DNA of 64,000 nucleotides from assembly GCA_050084985.1 (NCBI GenBank), contig JBITNC010000001.1, positions 58,342,001 through 58,406,000 on the forward strand, read 5' to 3'. This DNA is from Nageia nagi. Lineage: Eukaryota; Pinophyta. The first letter of the stretch is position 1. Each line of letters starts with the position of its first letter. The notes beneath the pieces were generated by a model. The model made no database searches, was not told where the DNA came from, and saw only the letters and a list, made by a program, of their open reading frames with translations. The translations under genes and the position numbers were made by a program. Positions 36,010 to 48,599 of the stretch are shown piece by piece.

Positions 36010-37330
36010 TAATTAAGCTTATAGGAATGGGTTGGTGAACAAATCAATAGAGTTCAAGGTGGATGGACAATACTCTAGGTGTATGATGCCATCAAAAACT
36101 TTCTCCTTGATAAAATGGGCATGGATTTCGATATGTTTTATTCTCTGATGGAACATAAGATTCTTGGCCAATAAAATAGTTGATTGATTATCTAAAAAGA
36201 TCAAATATGAGCCACCTTGCTCATATCCAATTTCTTTTAGAAGATGCCTTAGCCAAATGGCTTCTTAGGCTGCAACAGATATGGCATAGTATTTAGCTTC
36301 TATGGTGGAAAGAGAAATAGTAGGCTACTTTTTAAAAGCCCAAGATTTAGCACTTGAACCAATGCTAAACACATACATAGAGGTTGATTTCCTATCATAT
36401 CTATCTCCCCCATAGTTAGAATCTAAGAATCTAGAGAGAACAAATGAGGAAAACTTAGATACTTAAGAGTAAGATCCTTAGTCCCGTAACATACCTCAAG
36501 ATTTACTTAATAGTATTGAGGTGCTCAACATAAGGTTTTTGTATGAATCATGCCATCAAATTCATTGCAAATATAATATCTATCTTGGATATAGTCAAAT
36601 ACAAAAGACTACCAATTAATTACTTGTAAGTTGTAGCATCAGCTAATTGAGAGTTAGAGCATAGAGAAATAGTGATTCTAGGAGAGATTGGGATTGTAGT
36701 ATATCTACACTCCTCCATTCCAAAATTCTACAAGATGTTTGACATATACTTAGATTGATTGAGGTAAGTACAATCCTTATATTGATACACTTGCATTCCA
36801 GGATAGTAGCACAAGAGATCAAGATCAATCATTTCAAACATTACCTTAAGTTTGGATATGCACTCTTGAATGATTTCATTATTATTCCTAGTAATAAAAA
36901 GATCATCCACATAGAGGAGAATCAATACCATGTATTTCCCTTGATTGAGCACATATAGATCAGAGTTATAAAAACACTTGGAGAATCCATTATCTACAAA
37001 TTACCTTGAAATCTTTCTGTATTAAGCTCGAGGTGCTTGATTAAGTCCATACAATGACTTCTTTAGCTTGCACACAAAGGACTCTTTGCCTTCCATAATA
37101 AACCCTTTTGATTGATTCATGAATATTTCTACATCTAAGTCACCATTAAGAAATGCACTCTTGATATCAAGTTGAAAAACTTTCCATCTTTGAGCCATAG
37201 AAAGAGCAAGGATAGCTCTCATAATAGGCATAATTTCCATGGGAGAAAAGGTTTCCTCATAATTTACATCATATTTTTGAGTAAAACTTTTATTTACTAA
37301 CCTTGCCTTATATTTCTTAATATTTGCAAC
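36010..37330 (-). pseudogene. Copia reverse transcriptase and RNase H remnant
   Basis: RT blocks: WKVFQLDIKSAFLNGDL (first catalytic Asp), KKSLYGLNQAPRA, then the intact YVDDLF box at 36914-36897, and TYLNQSKYMSNIL. RNase H ends with DNQSTILLAKNLMFHQRIKH (about 36195-36130) and a C-terminal NSIDLFTNPF. Stops fall mainly at expected Trp and Gln codons (for example directly after the APRA box). Catalytic residues of RT are preserved, but the frame is broken at several points. Confidence 0.9.
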
Positions 37331-37569
37331 TGAATTGAACTTGACCTTATAGATTCACTTATTACCAATCACATTCTTTTCATTGGGATAAGGAACCAAG
37401 TCCCAAGTTTTATTTTTCATAAGCACCTCATACTCCACTTTGATGGCTTCCATCTAGCACTCATGCTTTGAAGCTTCTTTGAAGGTTGAAGGCTCATGCT
37501 TATTGTCAATCTTGGCAAATAAGGATTTGTTCAAAGTCATGCTCCTTGTTACCCTTTATGTTGGAGAAT

Positions 37570-38666
37570 TTTGTTCTTAATATGACTTCTCTACATCAAT
37601 ATCCAACCAACTAGGAGCAACTAAAGAGTCCTCTTGATCATCAAAATCCTTATTAGAAGAAGATTCTTCATGAAGTTCATTGAAATTTACATCCATTAAA
37701 ATTAACATTACTTTATAGGTTGGAGAGTAGATCTTGTAGCCTCTATGTTGACTATCATAACCCATAAAGATGATTTTTTATCTCTTTTATGCAACTTCTT
37801 CCCTTTCTCAGAAACAATGTAGGAGAATGCTTCACAACCAAACACCCTAAGGTGATAAATGTTAGGTTTTCTTCCTAACCATGCCTCAAAAAGAGTTTTA
37901 CTCTAAATGGATTTTGTGGGACACATATTCATGGTGTAAATGGTAGTGCTCATAGCTTCACCACATAAGAATTTAGGAAGATTACCCAACATGCATCTAG
38001 CCATCTCTAATTATTCTATTTTTCCTTTTAGCAACACCATTCTACTGAGGAGTGTAAGGAAAACTACCTCTTGATTCCATACTTAGCATAATAATCATTG
38101 AACTCATTGTTGTTATATTCTCCCCCATTATCTGATCTCAACATCTTGATTTTAAGGTTAGTTTGATTCTCAACAAAGGATTTAAAAACCTTAAAAATCT
38201 CAAAAGTTTGATTCTTGTGCTTAAGTAGATACCCAAAGGTCATCCTACTAAAGTCATAAATGAAGGTCAATATGTAAGATGCTCCTCCAAGTGACTTAGT
38301 CTAAAATGGACCCATCAAATTTGAATGCACAAGTGGAATAGGTTGAGATGCTCTTATTTCTTTATCTTTTTCAAACTTCTATCTATGCATGTTTTCAAGA
38401 ATGCACTTCTTGCATAGACCAACTAAAAGAGAAATTGAAGGCAAACCTTTCATAAGTTCTTGGTCTTTCATGAATTAAATACTCTTATGCTTAAGGTACC
38501 CTAAATGATGGTGCCAAAGATTACCTTTAGAACATACACTAGAAGCAAGACACATATTTAATGGAATTTGACCCACAATGTAGAGGTTATCTCTCATATA
38601 TCCTTTAACCAACATGGAAATTCCTTTCCTAAGAATCAAAATCAAAAGAGTACACTTTTCTATCAA
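37570..38666 (-). pseudogene. Copia integrase remnant
   Basis: It starts with the pre-integrase box LWHHHLGYLKHKSI (about 38515-38475; usually LWH..LGH). The core follows with MTFIYDFSRMTFGYLLKHKN and LRSDNGGEYNNNEFNDYYAK (about 38140-38080), the second Asp region of the DDE triad, intact. A stretch around 38060-37950 corresponds to the NG.AER-type region but is frameshifted. The C-terminal domain is seen as MGYDSQHRGYKIYSPTYKVM (37765 leftward). Several stops and frame changes make it inactive. Confidence 0.88.
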
Positions 38667-38913
38667 CTTGGATCATAGAGAGAAGGCTCATCCTAATCTT
38701 AGGAACATAGAGCACATTGTCAAGAACCTTCCTATGAATCAACACACTTCTAATTCCTTGGACTTCAAAGGTAGAGTTATCCTGTATCACAACTGCATCT
38801 TTTCTGTACTTGTGAAAGTTCTCAAACTTTATTTTTTCAAAGCATAGGTGATTAGTGCAACTAGAATTAACAATATAATCAGATAAAAAAGAGCAAGACA
38901 TGGAGTAGAGCAC
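38629..38913 (-). pseudogene. Copia aspartic protease remnant
   Basis: The frame reads SDYIVNSSCTNHLCFEK where copia proteases normally have W-I-(V/L)-DSG-(A/C)-(S/T)-NH. The catalytic Asp is now Asn and the Gly is now Ser, so the active site is destroyed even though the frame is open for 94 codons. Downstream VLDNVLYVPKIRMSLLSM is the conserved VLYVP..NLLS box. It is followed, after one stop, by the integrase region. Confidence 0.88.
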
Positions 38914-38999
38914 CGTAGCAAAACTAGCATGAATATTCTCCTTTTCTTTGTAGTTCTTTACATTTCCATTACCTTTGTTCTTTTCTTCTCTTTTCTTTT

Positions 39000-39891
39000 T
39001 ATAGCAATGAACTTTTTTGTGACCTTTAATACCACAATAGTTACAATTACCATCAAATGTTTCCTTAAGATATGGATTATTTGCTTTGCCTTTTCCATCT
39101 CTTTGCTTGAAGTGGTTGTTGTTTCCATTGTTCCTACTACTGTGGTTATTATTTCTACTATTTATACTGCTATTGTAGCCATTGCCTCTTTTATCAAACC
39201 TTTTGGAGGAAGAAGAATAAGATTCCTTTTATTGGTTTAACTTCTTCTTGAAAGGAGTTTTGGTTGCTCCAAGAGCAACATTATTATCCTTAGAATAATA
39301 AATCAACACCTTATTATTAAAGGTTTCTTCATTCTTTAATAGGTGCCTAGAAAGGTTCTCAAGGGAGAAGACTTCTTCTTTATTATCAAGCCTTGTTTCT
39401 ATAATCATTACAAAGTTTTCAAACTTTGAAGGAAGGCTTTGAAGGATGATGAAGACCATGAACTCATCATTGATCCAATTGCACCCACAAGCAACAAGTT
39501 AGGTCCTTAGGTTAGTGATTTTGTTCAAGTAGATAGCCACATTTTTATATTCTCCTTGATGAGATTGAAGCAAATTTTGGAGAATGGTAAACCTTGTTGA
39601 AAAGTTTGAACCAAGGTAGATTTGTCTAAGCTTATCCCATTCTTTCTCTACTAAGGTTTAAGAGAAAATCATCAAGAGCACATCATCTAAAATTGCATGC
39701 TAAATCATAGAAGTTGCAAACTCATTCTTCATATTGTAAGCCTCTAGTGTCTTCTCATCTATAGGAGGTACAAAGTTTTCATTAACTATTTTCTAAAGCT
39801 TCCTTGCCTATAAATTAGATTTCATTTATGGTTCCCAAATCCCATAGTTGGAACCATCAAGAATGTGTTTGGGTAAAAAGGATTCTCCCAT
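39000..39891 (-). pseudogene. Copia gag with intact zinc knuckle
   Basis: The start at 39891 gives MGESFLPKHILDGSNYGIWE, a classical copia gag beginning (LDGSNY..W). The UBN2-type body follows, with FMVFIILQSLPSKFENFVMI at 39459-39400. The nucleic-acid-binding CCHC knuckle CNYCGIKGHKKVHC is intact at about 39046-39004. Stops occur at Gln/Lys-type positions (for example two in the first 35 codons). It is the best preserved gag in the window. Confidence 0.9.
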
Positions 39892-39899
39892 TTATTACA

Positions 39900-42855
39900 T
39901 AATAATGTGAAATAATAAGCATGTGGTTTCAATAAATAATATTAAATGTTAAATTTTAAATAAGTAAATAATACATGTTACATTTAACATTAAGAACATG
40001 CTTGATTTGATTCACAAGTGCAAATGTTTCACAATTCAAATAATAACCCATGTACCCAAATACATTTATTATATCAAGAACTGTAGATGTAGAGTGACAT
40101 TATTGAGGCTTATTTTCTTATCTAAAATTAGGCCTTCACCTGGATGCCCACACAAGAGGAGCCTAGGTCCTACCAATCCTCAACTAGTTCCCCTTGGGTA
40201 GAAATATATTCTTATAAGGAGAAGTACTTGATATTTTTCAAAGTTTTAATATTGATTGGATCATCCAAATTATTAATCTTGATTAGGTTTCAAGTTGTCC
40301 TCCTAGGTTATTAGGATAATCTCTAAATGTATATGCGGACATGTGATATAACTACACACATGCTTGTCCACCTAATAGAGTTATGTCCAGACCAATAGAG
40401 GACTTAGGGGAAATTGAGAAGTATAAAATTTTCACCACTTGGATCATTGGACTTAAAGGCTCCAGTTTGCCTATCCTCACCTTATGGCTCCCCAAAGAAG
40501 TCATGTTGCAGAATGTACATGTAGATGTGTTCATTTTAGGGGTTACTCATTTCAATATTTGCATTTTTATTTGCATAAGTAAAAAAAACAAAATGCTAAA
40601 CATGAAGTAAAAGAGCATAAGTAAAATATCATCCATTCAAAATTTTGAAACCTAAGTGTCCAATGGGTTTTGTTTACCAACCCCTAAAGGACATTTTTAC
40701 ATCATTCCTAATTTTGCACAAGTACACTCTTGCATAAGGAATTAAATTGCATCATAGCTTAAGATTCTAAGTAATAAGCATGTATCACCATAAAAATTAA
40801 GTTCTTAAGCATATATCATTAACTTAAACATTTAAGTACTAAACATGCATTATTTAAGCTTAAGCATGCATTAACTTAACAAATAAGTATTAAGCATGCA
40901 TAAAATTTTAAGTAGTAAGCATTTACTTAAAACTTAAGCCTTAAACATTAACTTAAAAAAAATTAAGTAATAAACATTCATCATATCCATATGTCTACTT
41001 ATGGTAACGCTAAAAAAAGCAAGCATTATTTGTTTATAAAGATCTAAAAATTTTAAGTAAAAATAAAATTCGTAGAAATTACTTCCTCCTCCTTTTTACC
41101 TAAAAAATGATTTTCAAAGTAAGATGCTCTCTTAAATACTTGGGTAAAAATTATAAAATAATTACCTAAGTAGTATTGAGAGTATTTGCACAAATATCTT
41201 AGTTAAAAAATATATTAAATTGATTAGGACATGCTTAAGATATTTTTGCAAAAAAAATTAGTGCCCCCCCCCCCTCCTTTTTTTTGTAAAAATGCAAGAG
41301 AAATGATAACAAGAATTTAATGTTTGAAGTTGGAGTGTACTCAAAAAAGGCATGCTTACTTTCTTCACACTCTAATTTATTAATGAATGACATGTTCATT
41401 AAAAGAGGAGATCAAATAACAAGTAAGGCCTATTGTGTTCCTACTAGCACTTGAGAAAAAAAAAGAATATTTAATTCACTTTTACTCTAAGCACTCCAAA
41501 TAGATTTAAGGAATACTCCAAGTCAGATACCTTATGTCTGATTTATAAAGCTAAAATTAAATTTGGAGTACTTCTTGGTTAGAAATTAATGCTAATAGGT
41601 GCACACAAAAATGACCCCTCCCAAGTTTAGAGAGAAAGCATGTAAGGAAACAAAATGAGCAACCAAGAGGTCACGCAAGTGAGAGAGGAAGCATTGGTTA
41701 CGAACTTGTTCTCTAGGGTCCAAGGAAAAAAAAGGTGAGAAGGTGAGGGTAAGGTGGTGTAGGAATGGGAGTGATAGATAGAGAGTAGTGGACAACATGC
41801 AGAGTAACAGATAATGTGGAGAGGCTAACTGGTGATGGGCAATCGAGCAGTAAGCTATGATGAGTGGCAGGCCATGGGGAAGAGTAGATAGGTGATTAGG
41901 ATATGGGGTTAGGAGGTCATTTGGGAAATGGTGGAAGGTCATGAGGTTGAGAGGAGGCCAGTTGGATGGTAGTGGGTGGCCAAGTAGTGGTCATAGGAGA
42001 TGGCTACAAGGAGGGGCTAGCAGAAGAGAAGCAAGGCCATGGGAGATGGGTGTAGTGGGAGGCATCACACTATGGGGAAATGCCCTTTAGTTTTTGGAGG
42101 GTTGCATAATCAATGAGAAGGGAGAATAATAGACCTAATGAGGAGACTTGGCCTATAAATGAGGAAGTCTATGGTGATGGGTAGAGTAGGTTGAGAGCCA
42201 CGTAGGGCAAGGGCCACGTAGGGTAATGTTGCAATCCACGCTACCCAACTGTGGTGACTCACCCCTGGCATTGAAAACATCCCCCCATAAAAGAGGTGAA
42301 TAGGTTTTTCTTTGGTTAATAGTATACACAACAAACAAATAGCTACCTCAAAGATCTTTTTTTTTTGAAAAAAAAAAGATCTTTGTTTTGAATAAACCAT
42401 TTAACACTTATTTTGAAAGTAAATGGTAATAAAATAATAAAATGTAATTACCTTCCTTAGTAAAAAAAATGTGCAATACAATTATATTTTTTGAAATAAC
42501 TAAGGTAGGAAAAGCTATTAAGTAAATGTTATGATAAATTGAACTAACACATACATTTACTTCCAAAAAAAAAAGTATACTAACTCCTTTATTTAAAAAA
42601 AAAAATGTATCAATTAAAAAAGGTTACAAGTAACATAGAGGTTTAGTAATAAAAAAAACTTATTAGTTATACTTTCTTCTCCTCAACAAGTAATATGTTA
42701 GTAACATAATACAATAACCCATAAAATAACTAAGGAGGAAATTTATACCTTATTTTAGTTTTATCTCAATAAAAGTGAAAGATGAAGAAATAAGGATCAC
42801 CAAGATGTTGAAGAAGAACTTCCACACCAAGGATGTGAAGAGGAGCTTTCAAGAA
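39900..42855 (-). other. Unusually long copia leader (2.9 kb) between primer site and gag
   Basis: Copia leaders are normally short, so almost 3 kb between primer-binding site and gag suggests inserted sequence. From 40745 to 40985 the stretch is full of TTAAGCATGCATTAACTTAA-type phrases. From about 41590 to 42360 it becomes distinctly G-rich on the plus strand, with many GTGG/GGAGG phrases, a 16-bp direct repeat GCCACGTAGGGCAAGG-like at 42197 and 42213, and a TATAAATGAGG box near 42154. The open frames at 41592-41942 and 42110-42400 have no recognisable domain. Confidence 0.5.
40745..40985. repeat. Degenerate TTAAGCATGCATTAACTTAA-type repeats
   Basis: About eight irregular copies of AGTAATAAGCATGC / TTAAGCATGCATTAACTTAA phrases in 240 bp. 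It is low complexity and AT-rich with no fixed period. Confidence 0.6.
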
Positions 42856-42867
42856 GCTCTAATACCA
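42856..42867 (-). promoter_or_regulatory. Copia primer-binding site (tRNA-Met type)
   Basis: The minus strand reads TGGTATTAGAGC three bases after the LTR end. It differs from the canonical initiator-Met primer site TGGTATCAGAGC by one C-to-T change. Confidence 0.9.
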
Positions 42868-42870
42868 ATT

Positions 42871-43359
42871 TGAAGGAACTAACACTAACAAGATAATTCC
42901 TAATCAAACAAGATCACATAAAAGCTCATAATTACATCTAACAAACTCACAAAGTAATCTCACAACACAAAATGTAAGTGGTTCCTCCAACTAAGAGTAC
43001 ATCTACTAACTAGATCTTTACTTCAATCACAAATGCAACTCTCTTACAATCCTCCTAATCTCAACTCCTACACTTCTATTCTATAGCATAACTTTACTCC
43101 AGAATTAATGTGTGATAAAAAAAGGGAGACTTCTATTTATAGGCCAAAATCCCTCTTTGGATGATCTTTTTATCCAATGTACAAAAGCATGACATGCACA
43201 TCCTTTTACCCAAGGGGCATGCTCATGACATGGAGTGAAGGACAAGTTACATTATCATATTCACTTAAATACTTAAGGTATAAAATGATACCCTTAAGTA
43301 TTAGTGAACTTACATAGAATATTTAATACAAATATTTACAATAATGCATTATACATTCA
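42871..43359 (-). repeat. Copia 5' LTR
   Basis: 489 bp, matching the 3' LTR with about 35 differences by eye. The same CCTATAAATAG TATA box is present near 43133-43145. Its outer end is ATTCA rather than ATTCCA. Confidence 0.92.
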
Positions 43360-45268
43360 TGAAAGGGGTGATATTCTTTACATTTATTATTCTTTCATTC
43401 ATTCATTTTCCCAATAAATCCCCTTCTATACTTCCCATTTGTTATTCCCCTTTATTTCATTTGTAAATACTTACACAAAATTCAATCTTGAGTTTACATT
43501 GTATATACTTAATATTTTTCTTAAGAGTCTTGTATTATATGTGCTCTTAGTCAGGATATGGTTTTGTTTAAGTAGTTTCTAGGTCATATTTGTATTATTA
43601 GGTCTTAGTCAGTAAAATGTTATTCAAAATTACCATTTGTTATAAAGAAGGTGTTGTTTTAACATAGTCGAATGAGTCATGTCCAAGAGATGTGTATAAT
43701 TGCTAGGCTAAAGGGTGTCCATTTTGTAAAATTGGCTAAGTCATTTCTAGGATTTGTCTAGGTTTAATTTGGGTATTGTTACCAGGTATTATTGTATATA
43801 GTTTATTTGTATATTTGAAATAAGTTTGAACCCTATGGAAAATCAAATTACTTATGTTTTGATCAAGCATAGTCTAGGGGTTATTTATAGGCCCCATTGT
43901 ACATAGTGGTTACTTTAGGTTAAGTGATGTAGTAGGAAATGTTATTTCAAGAGTCAAGTGAATGATGATGTCATACTTTTAAAAAAAAATAAATAGGCTC
44001 TAGATGACTTAGTGGGTGATCCTAATAGTTATTCAAGGTGAGATATATTCACAACTTTATATTCAATAGACCCCACTAGTTTTGAGTGATGATATCATAT
44101 TTTTTAGAAAAAATTGATGGGTGATAAGTCATAGATATTCAACAACCCTTGCCAAAGCATAATAAGACCCACTGGGGATAAGTAAAGAATGTAAGAAGAG
44201 GTGAATACTCGATTCCACTTAATCAAGAGTGTGTGACCCTTAGGACTCTACCAAACATGTTAAGTATAACTCATTTCCAAGTGGAAATAGTAGTTCATTG
44301 TTGGGTTTGAATGGTACATCTTCCTTCATCTTTATAGTGATTGTAACTCGAAGCTATAGAATAGAGATATTTAATGGTTACATGGAGTTAGGTGGCCATT
44401 GACTATGAAGATAGATTGATTGTAATTATCAAGATGGAGGACCATACTTCATAAATGTAGGATCAATTATAGATTCACCATGGTTAAAGATAAAAGTGAT
44501 AGATTGAGGTTAGATTGGTACAAAAATTGAAAGTCTATAGATTTCCAAGCATCGACGTTGAATAAGGACCATGTTGTATAATCAGTTATAGCTATAGATT
44601 ATCTTGTACATGTTGTAAATATCTAATTTTATATTGTTCCTAGTCAAATATGTAGATACAATTATTAATGGTGGACAACCACCCATTGTTAATAGAAGAT
44701 TATAAATAATGGACTGTTATAGTTTCAAAACATCGAACATTTTAGCAAAGTTGCCCATTGTGAGAAGTGTTTTCATATATGATAATGCAATACTATGATA
44801 TTATTTCCTTTGTAATTTGTGGCTATTATATTTTTTTTATAATCATTATGTTTGAAGGATTGTTTAAAATTGTGGCTATGTATTGCAATTGTGAGACCCC
44901 AAGAGTGAGGTAGTCAATCTATTCTTAGTCTTGGCTATGGATTACTACCTATGCAATGATACCTGAGCTAATTAGTTTAGTTTGCTTTGATGTTATTTTC
45001 TTTTCTTATTTAATAGTTTAAGTTTTTATCTCTTTTTTATTACTCTTGATCTTTTTTATCTCTTTCCTATTAATTTTAACCTTTTTCATAGATACAAATT
45101 GGCCTATAACTAGGAGATTGATAAGAAAACCCCCACGAACACACCATATCACCACTTTTTTCTCATTCAAGAACCCTACTATTATCAAGAAATGGAGATT
45201 ATACTATATCAAACCCTTAGGTTACATTATATTGATAAATAGTAGTCTACATTTATTTTTAGCATATT
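43360..45268 (+). repeat. Element 2 5' LTR
   Basis: It begins TGAAAGGGGTGATATTC. It matches the 3' LTR throughout, with landmarks CCCTTTATTTCATTTG, TATTGTACATAGTG, a TATA-like GATTATAAATAATGGA near 44700, and AGGTTACATTATA near the end. TTTGGTGGGACTGAA just after it is a candidate primer-binding site, and resembles the post-LTR sequence of element 1 (TTTGGTGAACC). Confidence 0.85.
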
Positions 45269-45429
45269 TGGTGGGACTGAAAAAAGATCCAAATCATTTG
45301 GGCATGAATAGGTCAGATAGCTATGTCTAGTAGGCTATCACCCTTGTGATTTAAATATTATAAGGTATATTTAAATATTATTAGCAACTCTATTATCATA
45401 CTAATCATTTTTTTTAACCTTGGCACCTC

Positions 45430-46930
45430 TAGTTCATAGATTCACTAGAAGTAGTACCAAAAATTCTTCTCAATAGCCTAGATTTCAAGAGCTATCAATT
45501 CCTCAAAGGAGGACTAGGCAAAAGATTTTTTAGACTCTATCCCCATAAATTCCTCTAATATTTGTTCCACTATTATCCATATTTGACTATATCCAACAAA
45601 ATACTTCACCTGATACAACTTGTTCAAACATGGCTCAACCTGCCCCTGTAAATTTTCCTTCTTGGAATAATAGTCATCCATTGGTAGTTCTTGCTAATTC
45701 CCTAGTTATTCCCTAAGTAGCTTTTTCAATTTTTCCTAAGTATGATGGTCAAACAAAATGCCTTATAAGCACAATCAATATGTATCTCTCCTAGCATCAA
45801 GTTTTGATATCATAGATGAAACTATCATGACTAATTTGTTATCATATTCTTTTGAAGGAAATGTAGCAAAATGGTTTAGAACTCTTACTTCTCAATCTAT
45901 ACATACATGGGGAGAATTGTGTTAATATTTAATGAAAATATTTTCTAAATATGGTGATTATATTACCTTTGTTAGCCTTATAACATGTATTAAAAGACGA
46001 CCCCATGAGTCTGTAGATGATTTCAATATAAGATTTGAGAAAATATGGAAGTCCATTCTAGTAAGGATCATACCAACCAATACTTAAGCCTTGGTATAAT
46101 ATAGGAAAGTATTTCATCCAAATTTAAATATGTTAATTTTTATGTTTGGAGAAACTTTCCTATATGTTTATCAGATAGCCAACACTATTGAACATACCTT
46201 GGTGTTTTCTAGAAAAATGCAACCAAGATCCATTATGGCCTTATTTTCTAATTTACCTCCAAAGCAAGCTTCATTACATATTCCACATCTAGGAGTGCTA
46301 GCTTTACCACCTCTTCATAAACCTATTGTTTAGAACAAAGTACCAACACTCTTAGCTCTTGCATCAATAAGTACAAGTATTCGTTCAAACTCATAAGAGG
46401 ATGAAAAGATAAGGCAACTAGAGATAACTATCAGGAAACTGACAAATAAGATCACTTTATAAGAGAGAAAGAATCAAAGATACAATTTCAAAAGATATGA
46501 TAATCAATACCAACTAAGATTCCAACCTAGGAATAGCCAATCAAAATAGCCTCCTACTCCTAAAGCTATAGAAAATGAATTCATGGTCAATTCTATAAAA
46601 ATTAATGCTCTAGATGTTATAGAATGATATCCTCCTTATTCTACTTCATATTTTCTAAAATCTTATGCAGTCTATGAACACTAATACTTGGGATTACATT
46701 ATGAAAAAATGGTATAACTTGCATTAGAACCTACTTTAATTACCATGGTTAATTTTTGGATTCTGAACTATGCTAGAGAAAAATTAAACTATGTACAAAT
46801 CAAAGCATCTACTTCACTAGCCTTGCAGTAGACCCAAGTCACTCAGTAAAATCAACCATCCATTCTAGATCAACCTAATCCAAAAAGTGATAAGTATGTT
46901 GTATTTTAATCATCTAACCCAACAAATCAA
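45430..46930 (+). pseudogene. Element 2 gag remnant
   Basis: The core block reads LLSYSFEGNVAKWFRTLTSQ, followed by YLMKIFSKYGDY and KRRPHESVDDFNIRFEKIWK. This is the retrotransposon gag signature (W-F-L near the middle and an ES..F..RF box). The open frame at 46130-46333 (67 codons) continues it. Later parts are Gln/Asn/Pro-rich and broken. No zinc knuckle was found. Confidence 0.8.
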
Positions 46931-47299
46931 CTTCCAATCATTCAAGTCAAACTTCATAAGTCTTGGGTAATGTTGCTCCTATTGTAAGAAACCATGCTTA
47001 GAATAGAAATGATATCTCAAAAAGAGAGAGATCTACTATAGTAAGATATCCTTTCATAATTTAACATCATGAAGAGAAGGCTACTTAGTAAATTAGATCT
47101 TATAAACCTACTAAAACAACTAATTCAACCTCTTATGTTCCATAAAACATAGTGGAAGAATTGAAAAAAACACCTTCTAAAATGACTATGTTTGATGCAT
47201 TGAGAATTTTGGATCATATTGACCTTTTCAATAAGACTTGCAGCTAAAGAGCAGTAAGAAAAGGACTAATGATGATAATGTAGTGTTTGCAAATTTTGA

Positions 47300-47800
47300 T
47301 GATGCCTATCCAACTCCAGTAGGTATAAGAAGACCTCCACCTTTTTATCTATCCCTTAGATTAGAAGGCTAGGTTATTAATAATTGTATTATCGATATTA
47401 GAGCTGCTAGTACCATTATTCCCTAAGTTGTTGTAGCCAAGATGAAATTGTACATAACTTGATGCATTAATGGAGTCTTAAAACTAGATTCTTACCATGT
47501 TGATGTGATTGGTAGTGTCAAAGGAGTTACCATAACTCTAAATGCATTCCTTGACATTTGTGTCATTTAAGATATTACTGTAGTTGATCTTTCATCCCTA
47601 TTTGGAATATGCTTTTCTAAAGAATTTACTACCAAGTTAGAAGGATATTTAGCTTTAGATTACACACACCTCCTACTTCCTTTCCATAACAAGCATGTCA
47701 AGGTTCCAAATGAGGGAACAAAAAATATCCATCTATTGAAGATCAATGAACAAAATTGCATGAATGACCCTGAGCAAGTAAAGATATTTGAAAGGGTTCC
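47300..47800 (+). pseudogene. Element 2 aspartic protease remnant
   Basis: The frame gives VINNCIIDIRAASTIIP at about 47370-47420, where gypsy proteases have a (V/M)IDSGAS..IMP box. The Asp is kept, but Ser-Gly is now Ile-Arg, so the active site is lost. The following LFGICFSKEFTTKLEGYLAL matches the second half of the fold. It lies directly before the first RNase H. Confidence 0.75.
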
Positions 47801-47939
47801 ACTCATGGAATAACTACTAACCATAGAGATACTTTCAACAAATGACCTTAATTATTATATCACTAATGTTAGCATGGGTAATTTTTGCTTATATAAAAAT
47901 GTTCAACCAATTTTAGTATGAGCTAAAAAGGAACATTAA

Positions 47940-48330
47940 TTATGGAAAATATTTTTTTATGGGGCTAGATGCAAACATGGTTACAATGTTGGTATTATTT
48001 TTAAGTCACTAGAGGGACAAATGAAAAGGTTTTCTTTCATATTCACATGGACTTGCACCAATAATGTAGCTAAATATGAAGCTCTCTGTGTAGGGCTATC
48101 TAAAGCTATCAACATGGGTATCAAATGCCTAGTAGTCCATGTGTATTCTGAGCTGGTTATTAATCAAGTGAAAGACAATATTAGTGCAAGGAATCATTAT
48201 TTGAAAACTTATAGGAATAGTGTATAGGACTTATTGGAATCATTATTAGATATCAATTTTATTCCTATTTCTAGGAAGTTCAATTAAATAGCTGATACAC
48301 TTGTGGTAAAAGGAGCATGTTTTAATCTTG
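47940..48330 (+). pseudogene. Element 2 RNase H located upstream of RT
   Basis: The frame reads FFYGARCKHGYNVGIIFKSL, FTWTCTNNVAKYEALCVGLS, then VVHVYSELVINQVKDNISAR and the FIPISRKFN / IADTLVVKGA end. These are the blocks of the additional archaeal-type RNase H of Tat elements (DGA/DGS, TNN.AEYEAL, GDSELV..Q, PR..N..AD.LA). Catalytic Asp positions are altered (YGA for DGA, VYS for GDS). Protease precedes it and RT follows in the same direction, so the domain order differs from element 1. Confidence 0.85.
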
Positions 48331-48599
48331 CTCATCACAAAAGAGGTAGTTGTGGAGTCAAATTTTTGTGTAGATAATTTGTACCTAATACTACAAAGTT
48401 TTAGCAGGTCTATGACTCTAATGACCATATTATGAATTTTCTCATAGATGAAGCAATAGCTCACACCTTTGGTATCACAAAACTCCCTAATTATTTTCAA
48501 GAATAAGATATTATACAACTAAAAAAAAATGTTATACACAAAGGTTTGCTTTCTTTTGAATGGTTGTTTGATTTTGAAGACATTTAAAAGTCAAAAATA

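Larger units (their letters stand above)
34652..43359 (-). mobile_element. Ty1/copia retrotransposon, 8.7 kb, near-complete but inactive
   Basis: A minus-strand element with LTRs at 34652-35141 (3') and 42871-43359 (5'), primer-binding site, polypurine tract, and gag-protease-integrase-RT-RNase H in the copia order. By eye the LTRs differ at roughly 7% of positions, the lowest of any pair here, so it is the youngest dated insertion. Internal stops are few compared with the gypsy elements. No matching 5-bp target duplication is seen (TTATT on the left, TGAAA on the right), and its right end touches the 5' LTR of element 2 with no gap. Confidence 0.93.

Noticed and set aside
41592-42400. Minus-strand open frames of 116 and 96 codons as genes
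   Set aside because: They lie in a G-rich repetitive leader insert, lack recognisable domains and overlap in different frames.
45046-45330. 94-codon plus frame across the LTR/internal junction of element 2
   Set aside because: It spans the 5' LTR end, has no domain, and the 3' LTR copy does not keep it open.
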